Assembly: GCA_004377245.1 (NCBI GenBank)
Contig: SOIK01000051.1
Span: 1 to 7,475, forward strand
DNA length: 7,475 nucleotides
Origin: Sulfurovum sp.
GTDB lineage: Bacteria > Campylobacterota > Campylobacteria > Campylobacterales > Sulfurovaceae
Direction of reading: 5' to 3'
The position numbers and the translations under genes were made by a program. Numbering within the stretch: position 1 is the stretch's first letter; every line of letters begins with the position of its first letter. The notes under the pieces are model-generated. The model was given only the letters and a program-made list of their open reading frames with translations. It searched no databases and had not been told where the DNA came from. This document shows positions 1 to 5,793 of this stretch, one piece after another.

Positions 1-1
1 A

Positions 2-499
2 GAACTTGGTACAATGATCGATAAGATCAATGATAACTATGTGAGTAAGGCAGAGCTTCAAAAAGCGTTGAAGGCAAAAGGTAAATATACGCCTTCTAGA
101 AAAGAAAAAACAAAATCTGAAGAGTCATTAGAAGGTAAGCCAACGTCAAAACTCTATAGCGAAGGGGTAAGACTCTTTGTAAAAAAGCGTTATAGTGAAG
201 CAAAGAAAAGGTTTACTATCACTGATACAAAAGGGTATAAACCTGCTGCTTCAAATTATTATCTAGGTGAGATAGCATATTATACCAAGAGGTATGAAGA
301 TGCGATATTTTACTTTAAGAAGAGTGCTGGACTTTATGACCAAGCGAGTTACATCGATGTTTTACTGCTTCATACAGCAATCTCTTTAGAGAAGAGTGGA
401 GATAAAGCACAAGCGAGAGCTTTTTATGAAAATATCGTAGAGAATTATCAAGGTAAAAAAAGTGCTAAGATTGCAAAAGAGAAGTTAAAGAAACTCTAA
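2..499 (+). CDS. cpoB: CpoB/YbgF-like TPR protein, 3' part (5' end outside window)
   Basis: The reading frame is open to the left window edge and the first ATG (14) has no ribosome binding site, so this is probably the C-terminal part of a longer protein. A short polar segment with the look of a coiled-coil end, then a Lys/Ser/Glu-rich linker (about 75-150), lead into roughly three tetratricopeptide repeats (about 150-480). These carry the alternating aromatic/Ala pattern typical of CpoB C-termini, for example NYYLGEIAYYTKRYEDAI. In the family, CpoB is periplasmic, binds TolA and coordinates peptidoglycan synthesis with outer-membrane constriction at division. In Campylobacter a TPR gene of this kind follows tolB-pal and precedes slyD, which supports the call since slyD lies downstream here. 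The signal peptide would be upstream and cannot be seen. Another periplasmic TPR protein remains possible. Confidence 0.65.
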   Translation, partial: ELGTMIDKINDNYVSKAELQKALKAKGKYTPSRKEKTKSEESLEGKPTSKLYSEGVRLFVKKRYSEAKKRFTITDTKGYKPAASNYYLGEIAYYTKRYEDAIFYFKKSAGLYDQASYIDVLLLHTAISLEKSGDKAQARAFYENIVENYQGKKSAKIAKEKLKKL

Positions 500-1075
500 A
501 TGTTACATTTAAAAGCCTTTTTCTTAATACTATTTGGGCTTACCTCATTTCTATGCTCAGGGGAAGCTTCAAAGGTAAAAGGTTCAGAGACGATCCCTGT
601 GTCAAAAACAGTGTTTCAGCTTATAAAAGGTGATCAAGTCAAAACAGTTGATTTGACAGGGCAAGATTTCATCTTGGTTTCAGTACGTGAAGAAGGAAGT
701 GATGGCAGGTTTTATGCCGTCGATAGAGATGGTACCGTATGGTGGAGTGGACCTGTGACATCGGGTGCCCCTGAGTTTGTGAGTCCATCAGGTATTTTTC
801 CTATTATCCAAAAAAAGCGTTATCATATGTCAACGGTCTACCCCGATGATTCTGGGGTGAACAATATGGACTACATGATGAAGTTTACTTCACGAGGGCA
901 TGCTTTGCATGAAGGAAGTGTAGACTGGATGTCTCATGGGTGTATCCACATAGACCCTAAAGATGTTCCTGTGATTTATAGATGGTCAACATTTAAAACA
1001 AAAGTGGTCATTACAAGGCATACATATATGCCTTTTGCAAAAGAGGATTTATGGAAGATCTATCTGAAAAGATAA
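500..1075 (+). CDS. Small exported L,D-transpeptidase-like (YkuD domain) protein
   Basis: A 191-residue protein with an N-terminal hydrophobic stretch (residues 4-19) that reads as a Sec signal peptide; cleavage after Ala23 is plausible, and Cys19 does not sit in a good lipobox. The YkuD core follows: a substrate-strand region SGAPEFVSPSGIFPI (88-102), then a His segment (H134, H137) and the active-site block SHGCIH with Cys148 as presumed nucleophile. Family members cross-link or trim peptidoglycan tetrapeptides, or attach lipoproteins, in the periplasm. The usual motif ends in Arg (SHGCIR); here it is His150, and the H137-Cys148 spacing is short. The start codon directly follows the cpoB-like stop with no gap and only a weak purine run upstream, so translation is probably coupled to that gene. 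Substrate and exact activity (transpeptidase or carboxypeptidase) cannot be read from sequence. Confidence 0.85.
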   Translation: MLHLKAFFLILFGLTSFLCSGEASKVKGSETIPVSKTVFQLIKGDQVKTVDLTGQDFILVSVREEGSDGRFYAVDRDGTVWWSGPVTSGAPEFVSPSGIFPIIQKKRYHMSTVYPDDSGVNNMDYMMKFTSRGHALHEGSVDWMSHGCIHIDPKDVPVIYRWSTFKTKVVITRHTYMPFAKEDLWKIYLKR

Positions 1076-1080
1076 AGGTT

Positions 1081-1839
1081 TTATAACTCCTTTGCTCTCT
1101 CATACGCTTGTTCTATGGCATCTATACATGCAGCTCTGACATTACCATCTTCCAGTGCTGCATAACCTGCTGCAGTGGTTCCCCCTGGACTCATCACACC
1201 ATCTTTCAGTAAGGCAGGATGCACCTCTTGGATAAGTTTACCAAACCCAGCAAATAGACCTCTCATGGTAGCCATAGCATCTTCTCTTTTGAGCCCTTGT
1301 TTCACTGCACCATCAGCCAATGCTTCTGCTATGAGTGCCAAATAAGCAGGACCGGAGCCTGCTAAGGCAGTAGCAATGTCTATCTCTTTTTCGCTCTCTA
1401 ACCATAATGTATCACCCACAGCACCTAAAAGGGCTTCAGCTTCTTTTTTAAATCTATGGTCTCCTGTAAGTGTAGTCATGGAGTGTCCTACGCTTGCTGC
1501 AAGGTTTGGCATAGCTCTTACCACAGCTTTACTCTTGAGATGCTTTTTGAGTTTATCTACTGTAGTTCCTGCCAAAACAGAAAAGAGGACTCTGGCTTTT
1601 CCTTTTAACTTTTTACCTACCTCTTCGACATTGGCAGGCTTGACACAAAAAAGTACTGTTTTGTCTGTCATGTCAAAATCATCCATGAGATATTTATCTA
1701 CTTTTGTGCCAAGACTCTCTTCAAATGCATCGAGTTTGTCCATGTCTCTTCCAACAACTTCGATGTTGTATTTACCTTTGAGACCTTTAGCGATGCTAAG
1801 TCCCATGTTTCCGCTACCTATAAATGTGATTGTTTGCAT
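1081..1839 (-). CDS. proC: Pyrroline-5-carboxylate reductase
   Basis: A 252-residue protein catalysing the last step of proline synthesis, NAD(P)H-dependent reduction of 1-pyrroline-5-carboxylate, in the cytoplasm. The N-terminal Rossmann motif is GSGNMG (residues 8-13). The central cofactor-domain strand has LFCVKP (63-68), and the C-terminal dimerisation/substrate domain has GSGPAY (161-166) and the family signature MSPGGTTAAG (216-225). Length is near the family norm (about 260-270). The start is the ATG at 1837-1839, the only one before the Rossmann strand; its ribosome binding site is weak. A consensus extended -10 promoter lies just upstream. It is transcribed divergently from proA and ends 5 bp from the stop of the transpeptidase gene on the other strand, with no terminator visible between them. 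proB, the remaining pathway gene, is not in this window. Confidence 0.95.
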   Translation of the reverse strand: MQTITFIGSGNMGLSIAKGLKGKYNIEVVGRDMDKLDAFEESLGTKVDKYLMDDFDMTDKTVLFCVKPANVEEVGKKLKGKARVLFSVLAGTTVDKLKKHLKSKAVVRAMPNLAASVGHSMTTLTGDHRFKKEAEALLGAVGDTLWLESEKEIDIATALAGSGPAYLALIAEALADGAVKQGLKREDAMATMRGLFAGFGKLIQEVHPALLKDGVMSPGGTTAAGYAALEDGNVRAACIDAIEQAYERAKEL

Positions 1840-1870
1840 AATATTGACTCACTTATATTAAATTGGATGA

Positions 1871-1900
1871 ATTATAACATTATTAGGATTTATTTGTTAA
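1871..1900 (-). promoter_or_regulatory. proC promoter, extended -10 type
   Basis: On the minus strand TGTTATAAT (1879 down to 1871) is a consensus extended -10 element. TTAACA (1900 down to 1895) lies 18 bp upstream as a candidate -35. The predicted transcription start is near 1864, giving a leader of about 25 nt before the proC start. Seen in sequence only. Confidence 0.6.
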
Positions 1901-1940
1901 AATAGGCTCAATTTACAATAGGCACTAAGTTAATCTCTAG

Positions 1941-1968
1941 GTAGCGTGGGCATTCCTGCCCACGCTAC
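1941..1968 (-). repeat. REP-like GTAG-headed palindrome, copy A
   Basis: A perfect 12-bp inverted repeat (GTAGCGTGGGCA and its complement) around a 4-base loop TTCC on the + strand. Read on the minus strand, the loop region is AGGAAT and the element matches copy B downstream of proA at 24 of 28 positions. The GTAG head followed by a GC-rich hairpin is the general design of REP sequences mobilised by RAYT (TnpA-REP) transposases. No such transposase is in this window. It sits between the divergent proC and proA promoters. Confidence 0.75.
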
Positions 1969-1970
1969 AG

Positions 1971-2000
1971 TATAAGTGTAGTTTCCTTGGTGCTTACCAA
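1971..2000 (+). promoter_or_regulatory. Candidate proA -10 box and leader hairpin
   Basis: TATAAG at 1971-1976, directly after palindrome A, could serve as the -10 for proA, with a leader of about 40 nt. There is no convincing -35 because that zone is the palindrome itself. Within the leader TTGGT (1987-1991) and ACCAA (1996-2000) form a 5-bp stem with a GCTT loop just ahead of the ribosome binding site. The role of this stem is unknown. Confidence 0.3.
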
Positions 2001-2008
2001 TTATAAAT

Positions 2009-2013
2009 GAGGA
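2009..2013 (+). promoter_or_regulatory. proA ribosome binding site
   Basis: GAGGA lies 8 nt upstream of the ATG at 2022 and overlaps the in-frame ATG at 2007. This favours 2022 as the true start, because a ribosome starting at 2007 would have no binding site. Confidence 0.75.
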
Positions 2014-2021
2014 ATAAAATA

Positions 2022-3257
2022 ATGGAAGCATTTTTACAAGAAGCCAAAGCATCAAGTAGGGTCATATCTACTTTGAGTGGGGCTGAGAAAAATAGAATTT
2101 TAAAAGAGATGGCGGAGGCATTGAGAGCCAATACACAAGACATACTCAAAGCCAACGCACTTGATATGCAAGATGCGGAGATAAACAATCTCACTCCTGC
2201 ACTTAAAGACAGACTCCTTTTAGATGAAGGTCGTGTGGACGGTATGGCGGTTGCTATAGAAGAGATAGCAGCACTTAAAGAGCCAGTAGGACGTATACTT
2301 GATGGTTGGGTCACTGAAGATGGACTCAAGATAGAAAAAGTCTCTGTGCCTATAGGTGTCATAGGCATCATCTATGAGTCACGTCCAAATGTCACTTCGG
2401 ATACAGCAGCACTCTCTTTTAAATCTGCAAATGTCTGTGTACTCAAAGGTGGGAAAGAGGCACAAAACTCTAACGAAGCTATTGCTAAAGTGTTACAGGG
2501 AGTATTGAAGAGAAATGATTTACCTGAAGCACTTATCTCGCTTATCCCGGATGCTTCACGTGAAGGTGTGGCGAAGCTCATAAAGATGGACAAGTATGTT
2601 GACCTGATCGTACCGCGTGGCGGAGAAGGGCTTATCCGTTATGTGAGTGAAAATGCAACTGTACCAGTGGTGAAGCATGATAAAGGACAATGTCATACTT
2701 ACATAGATGAAGATGCCAATGTAGAAAATGCCATAGCCATAGCAATCAACGCTAAAGTCCAAAGACCAGGGGTATGTAACGCTATGGAGACTTTACTTGT
2801 GGATGCTGCTATCGCAGAGGAAGTACTTCCTCAACTTAAAGCGGCTTTTGATGAAGCACATACAGAGCTTAAAGGGTGTGAACGGACACAAAAAAGCATA
2901 GAGGTGGCTCCCGCCACTGATGTGGATTATGATACAGAGTACTTAGCGAACATTTTAAACATTAGAGTAGTTGATGGTGTAGATGGTGCTATAGAACACA
3001 TCGTAAGGTTTGGTTCTGGGCATTCTGAAGCGATCATCACCGAGAACATCACGACTGCTGAAATATTTTTAAATGCCATTGATGCTGCAGCAGTCTATGT
3101 GAATGCCTCTACCCGTTTTACAGATGGTGGAGCTTTTGGTTTTGGTGCAGAAGTGGGTATCAGTACAAACAAGCTTCATGCACGTGGACCGATGGGAATA
3201 GAAGGATTAACTACTTACAAATTTAAAATTTATGGATCTGGACAAACAAGAAAGTAG
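2022..3257 (+). CDS. proA: Gamma-glutamyl phosphate reductase (glutamate-5-semialdehyde dehydrogenase)
   Basis: A 411-residue aldehyde-dehydrogenase-superfamily enzyme of the cytoplasm that reduces gamma-glutamyl phosphate to glutamate-5-semialdehyde with NADPH, the second step of proline synthesis. Visible family marks are PIGVIGIIYESRPNVT (110-125), LKGGKEAQNSN (141-151), PRGGEGL (198-204), the catalytic cysteine region NAKVQRPGVCN with Cys252, and the C-terminal VNASTRFTDGG...GISTNKLHARGPMG block (360-392). Length matches E. coli ProA (417). The start at 2022 is chosen over the ATG at 2007 because of the GAGGA site. It is divergent from proC; the two together give two of the three proline steps. 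It is flanked by two inverted copies of a REP-like palindrome, the second only 12 bp past its stop. Confidence 0.96.
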   Translation: MEAFLQEAKASSRVISTLSGAEKNRILKEMAEALRANTQDILKANALDMQDAEINNLTPALKDRLLLDEGRVDGMAVAIEEIAALKEPVGRILDGWVTEDGLKIEKVSVPIGVIGIIYESRPNVTSDTAALSFKSANVCVLKGGKEAQNSNEAIAKVLQGVLKRNDLPEALISLIPDASREGVAKLIKMDKYVDLIVPRGGEGLIRYVSENATVPVVKHDKGQCHTYIDEDANVENAIAIAINAKVQRPGVCNAMETLLVDAAIAEEVLPQLKAAFDEAHTELKGCERTQKSIEVAPATDVDYDTEYLANILNIRVVDGVDGAIEHIVRFGSGHSEAIITENITTAEIFLNAIDAAAVYVNASTRFTDGGAFGFGAEVGISTNKLHARGPMGIEGLTTYKFKIYGSGQTRK

Positions 3258-3269
3258 TATATAAATTTT

Positions 3270-3297
3270 GTAGGGTGGGCAGGAATACCCACCCTGC
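3270..3297 (+). repeat. REP-like GTAG-headed palindrome, copy B
   Basis: GTAGGGTGGG (3270-3279) pairs with CCCACCCTGC (3288-3297), with one G-T wobble, around the loop CAGGAATA. It is the inverted counterpart of copy A at 1941-1968 (24/28 identical). Two of the four differences are compensatory across one stem pair: C-G in A becomes G-C in B. It begins 12 bp after the proA stop, so the hairpin may also act as a 3' end or attenuate readthrough into slyD, though no T-tract follows it. Confidence 0.75.
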
Positions 3298-3332
3298 ATA
3301 AAACATAATGCATTAGAAAATTTATCTATTGC

Positions 3333-3364
3333 CTAAGCCTCACTAAAGTTTGCTTAGCTAAAAT
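3333..3364 (+). promoter_or_regulatory. Candidate slyD promoter with upstream inverted repeat
   Basis: TAAAAT at 3359-3364 is a plausible -10 about 28 bp before the slyD start. Immediately upstream CTAAGC (3333-3338) and GCTTAG (3352-3357) form an inverted repeat spaced by 13 bp over the -35 zone, where a regulator could bind. A clear ribosome binding site AGGA (3382-3385) precedes the ATG at 3392. Confidence 0.4.
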
Positions 3365-3391
3365 ACAAAAAATTGAAATATAGGAATCATA

Positions 3392-3919
3392 ATGACAATT
3401 ACAAATGAAAATTGCGTTGTAGCAATCGAATACGAAGTAAAAGAAGCGGGTACAACAGAAGTTGTAGATAGTAACAAAGGTGCAGAGCCACTAGAGTTCA
3501 TCACAGGAAAAGGTCACATCATCCCAGGTCTTGAAAATGCACTTGCCGGTATGGCTAAAGGTGAAAGCGGAGACATCATGGTATCTGCTGCAGATGCGTA
3601 TGGTGAAGTAAACGAAGAAGCAAAACAAGTACTTCCTGTAGATCAATTTGAAGGCGTTGACCTTAAAGAAGGTATGACACTTTATGGTCAAGGTGAAAAT
3701 GGAGAAACTGTACAAGTAACGGTAACTTCTTTTGACGATAAAGAAGTAAACGTAGACTTTAACCACCCATTGGCTGGTAAAGACCTTATGTTCTCAGTAA
3801 CAGTTCTTGATGCAAGAGAAGCAACAGAAGATGAAGTTGCTTCTGGTCAAGTTGGTGGAGCACAAGGCGAGAATTGTGGTTCTCATGGTGAAGGTGGAGG
3901 ATGTGGCTGCAGTCATTAA
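3392..3919 (+). CDS. slyD: SlyD-type FKBP peptidyl-prolyl cis-trans isomerase with metal-binding tail
   Basis: A 175-residue cytoplasmic folding factor. The FKBP core is split: residues 1-70 include LEFITGKGHIIPGLENAL and GESGDIMVSAADAYG. They are followed by the insert-in-flap chaperone domain (about 71-124), and the core resumes with NHPLAGKDLMFSVTVLDARE (124-143), the strongest SlyD mark. The tail (about 155-175) is Gly-rich with Cys162, His165, Cys171, Cys173 and His175. In the family this tail binds nickel and other divalent metals and helps hydrogenase/urease maturation; here it is short, so a metal role is an inference. In Campylobacter, slyD sits between the CpoB-like gene and fabD, as it does here apart from the interrupting genes. 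It has its own promoter and ribosome binding site, and palindromic sequences follow the stop. Confidence 0.93.
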   Translation: MTITNENCVVAIEYEVKEAGTTEVVDSNKGAEPLEFITGKGHIIPGLENALAGMAKGESGDIMVSAADAYGEVNEEAKQVLPVDQFEGVDLKEGMTLYGQGENGETVQVTVTSFDDKEVNVDFNHPLAGKDLMFSVTVLDAREATEDEVASGQVGGAQGENCGSHGEGGGCGCSH

Positions 3920-3922
3920 TTA

Positions 3923-4030
3923 GGACGCTCATAGGGCAAAGCCCTTTGATCTACGCTGTCCGCTGAGACCTGCTAAAGCTATACACTGCGATAACTTCAG
4001 TAGTGGGCTCAAGCAACTAGTTGCTTTTTA
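3923..4030 (+). other. GC-richer structured intergenic stretch; possible 3' UTR or small RNA
   Basis: Between the slyD stop and the terminator-like palindrome the sequence is about 50% GC, against 25% GC in the 60 bases from 4021. It contains three potential hairpins: a stem pairing 3929-3937 with 3941-3949 around an AAA loop (one mismatch), bracketed by GGAC (3923-3926) and GTCC; AGC/CACT pairing with AGTG/GCT at about 3978-4009; and the final palindrome. No protein of meaningful length is encoded on either strand. It could be a slyD 3' UTR, a small RNA or a dispersed repeat; sequence alone does not decide. Confidence 0.3.
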
Positions 4031-4031
4031 T
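4011..4031 (+). terminator. Terminator-like palindrome after slyD
   Basis: AAGCAACTAGTTGCTT (4011-4026) is a perfect 16-bp palindrome, folding as a 6-bp stem with a CTAG loop, and runs directly into TTTAT. The stem is short, so termination strength is uncertain, but its position after slyD and before an AT-rich promoter region fits. Confidence 0.45.
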
Positions 4032-4158
4032 TGCTCTTTACCAATTTTTCTAAACTTTATACCTAATCTCTTTTTCACTTAAAAAAATAAAAATCCTGAA
4101 ATATTTTATATTTTGTATTTATCATTATCTTTTTCTTTTATTTTTGCTATCATAAGTT

Positions 4159-4183
4159 ATATTTTATATGGTAAATTGAGGGG
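4159..4183 (+). promoter_or_regulatory. Candidate promoter and ribosome binding site of the degenerate signalling gene
   Basis: TATATT (4159-4164) resembles a -10 box, and GAGGGG (4178-4183) is a good ribosome binding site ahead of the ATG at 4188. The binding site decides the start: the in-frame TTG at 4113 has no such site. Confidence 0.45.
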
Positions 4184-4187
4184 CATT

Positions 4188-5531
4188 ATGAAAGAAATAG
4201 ATAAATTTTTTGATATAAATACGGTATTGATGAGTGTATTTTTATCATTGGGGACAATAAGGGATGAAAAGAAAATTGAACTTATTTATGAAATAGACGC
4301 AACAATACCAAAGGAACTAAGGGGGAATGCTGAAGTATTGTCGCACCTTCTTACGCAAATGCTCACTTTTGTTTTTCAAAATAGTGACAAGAGAGAGATT
4401 GTATTGTCTCTTTCAGCCCCTAAAGATTTTTTATATGAGGAATCAATATCTTTTGAGATCAGAGAAACCGATCTTAGTAAAGAAAAGGTAGTAAGTTTTC
4501 TCGAAACTGGATTAAGCAAAAATCTTGAACTGCTTGATGGAGAGATTATATATGAGGATGAGAATCCTTCAGATATACACATTAACATACCATTTAAACT
4601 AAATGAGTTGGGTAAAAGACGTTATTATAGATTACCGGATATGGTAATGCTGGGTAAAAAAGTTTTATTGATCTGTGGGAGTCAAAAGGTAGCACAGAGT
4701 ATCGAAAAAATGTTTAAATATTTTCTTTATGATGTTGATGTAGGACTTGATGAATATAAGAAACGGGGAAGTGATCTGACTCAGTATGATATCTTGGTCA
4801 TAGAGGATAAGCTTGCTACGGAAGGGCTTGAAAACTTGATCGCTAAAGTACAAAAATATAGACCTCTTAAATATGTGTTACTTCATGATTCGAACTATGT
4901 AGAGGATAAGAATGTACAAATAAAGTCTGCGCATTTAATAAAACCTGTCATGCAAGAGAGTATATTTGAGTTGATCGTATCACTTTTTGAGAATGAAATT
5001 AAAGATAGAAGTATAAAATCAAGAGAAAAAAAGACCATTGCCAATATGGGAAAATATATTGATGAGGCTTTTAAAAAAGGAGCTGAAAATTTTACAGAAA
5101 AGAGTAAAGAGAGTAAAATAAATCAACAGAATTTGAAAGAAAATAATCTTCATGGCATAAGGGAAGAAGAAAAAGAGATTAAAGCACTTGTCCTGGATAC
5201 TGAAGTAGGAGAGCAAAATGCAAAGAGAGTTGGTATAGCGTATTCTAAGGAATTAAAGAAATTTTTAGATAGCTTTGATCGTTCAGATGTATATTTTAGA
5301 CAAGTAGTGAACGAAAAATCAACATGGCAAATCAAAGAATTTTGCATAGAGTTGGAAAAACAAGCAAAGATCATAGGAGCTCAAAGCATGTTAAAGTTTG
5401 CTGATCATGTCAGCCTTCTTTTTATATACGATAAACTTGACACGTTACCCATCTATACTGGTAAATACCACATAGAGCTAACAAAACTCATTACAGAAAT
5501 AAAGATTCATCTAAGCTCCTTGAAAAGATAG
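4188..5531 (+). CDS. Degenerate histidine-kinase-like / receiver-like / HPt-like protein, function unknown
   Basis: I do not recognise this 447-residue protein as a named gene, but three signalling folds can be read in order. Residues about 30-138 resemble a kinase ATP-binding domain: IPKELRGNAEVLSHLLTQML leads to an N-box-like QNSDK (64-68), and LELLDGEI...DIHINIPF (113-136) matches the end of such domains. The glycine-rich DxGxG and GxGLGL boxes are absent. Residues 156-270 resemble a CheY-type receiver: the first-strand acidic pair is ICGS (162-165), the phosphoacceptor position is Glu206 (YDILVIE), but Lys252-Pro253 are kept. A polar linker (270-335) leads to an HPt-like helical bundle (340-445), where LEKQAKIIGA (389-398) aligns with LKGxAxxIGA but Ile387 replaces the phosphorylatable His. 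No DHp helix is visible. AT-rich (35% GC in a 60-base sample). The in-frame TTG at 4113 would add a hydrophobic N-terminal segment. It converges on rubredoxin with 9 bp between stops. Confidence 0.7.
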   Translation: MKEIDKFFDINTVLMSVFLSLGTIRDEKKIELIYEIDATIPKELRGNAEVLSHLLTQMLTFVFQNSDKREIVLSLSAPKDFLYEESISFEIRETDLSKEKVVSFLETGLSKNLELLDGEIIYEDENPSDIHINIPFKLNELGKRRYYRLPDMVMLGKKVLLICGSQKVAQSIEKMFKYFLYDVDVGLDEYKKRGSDLTQYDILVIEDKLATEGLENLIAKVQKYRPLKYVLLHDSNYVEDKNVQIKSAHLIKPVMQESIFELIVSLFENEIKDRSIKSREKKTIANMGKYIDEAFKKGAENFTEKSKESKINQQNLKENNLHGIREEEKEIKALVLDTEVGEQNAKRVGIAYSKELKKFLDSFDRSDVYFRQVVNEKSTWQIKEFCIELEKQAKIIGAQSMLKFADHVSLLFIYDKLDTLPIYTGKYHIELTKLITEIKIHLSSLKR

Positions 5532-5540
5532 TTTAATGGG

Positions 5541-5711
5541 CTATGTCTCTTTAAACGCTTCAAAATCCTCTTTACCCACACCACAATCAGGACATTCCCA
5601 ATCATCAGGAATATCTTCAAATGCAGTACCTGGAGTTATGCCAGAATCCGGGTCACCTAGAGCGGGGTCGTAGATGTATTCGCATACGGTACAAATATAT
5701 TTTTGACTCAT
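5541..5711 (-). CDS. Rubredoxin
   Basis: A 56-residue protein that begins [16 protein letters not shown]. It has the two CxxC iron knuckles, Cys7/Cys10 and Cys40/Cys43 (ECPDCG), the conserved Gly/Asp/Pro stretch between them, the pre-cysteine Trp38, and the K-E-D-F ending typical of the family, so it is a complete single-iron electron-transfer protein of the cytoplasm. In anaerobes and microaerophiles rubredoxins pass electrons to rubrerythrins, superoxide reductases or oxygen-reducing flavoproteins; the partner here is unknown, as none of these is in the window. The start is supported by AGGAG (5722 down to 5718) 6 nt upstream. It is divergent from fabD with an 82-bp shared promoter region. 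Confidence 0.96.
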   Translation of the reverse strand: MSQKYICTVCEYIYDPALGDPDSGITPGTAFEDIPDDWECPDCGVGKEDFEAFKET

Positions 5712-5738
5712 AATATTCTCCTGCTCTTTGTTATTACT

Positions 5739-5749
5739 ATCATATCATA
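5739..5749 (-). promoter_or_regulatory. Rubredoxin promoter -10
   Basis: On the minus strand two overlapping TATGAT hexamers (5749-5744 and 5744-5739) lie about 30 bp before the rubredoxin start. Either could be the -10; no strong -35 is seen. Confidence 0.4.
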
Positions 5750-5761
5750 ATTTAAAGATGG

Positions 5762-5767
5762 TAAAAT
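5762..5767 (+). promoter_or_regulatory. fabD promoter -10
   Basis: TAAAAT lies 26 bp before the fabD start and resembles the -10 proposed for slyD. AAGGA (5783-5787) then provides the ribosome binding site. The promoter lies back to back with that of rubredoxin. Confidence 0.45.
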
Positions 5768-5793
5768 ACGTTAATTTCAATTAAGGATAACGT

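Noticed and set aside
1376..1861. 161-codon open frame on the + strand opposite proC
   Set aside because: It lies antisense to an unmistakable proC, has no recognisable domain and a Ser/Leu-rich composition typical of the complement of coding DNA.
2007..2021. Upstream ATG of proA at 2007
   Set aside because: It overlaps the GAGGA ribosome binding site that serves the ATG at 2022, and the extra residues do not match the family start.
1994..2371. 125-codon open frame on the minus strand opposite proA
   Set aside because: Low-complexity Ser/Ala/Ile sequence antisense to proA; no independent support.
5531..5556. GTTTAA/TTAAAC inverted repeat between the convergent stops
   Set aside because: Six AT-dominated pairs with a 14-base spacer and no T-tract; too weak to call a terminator.
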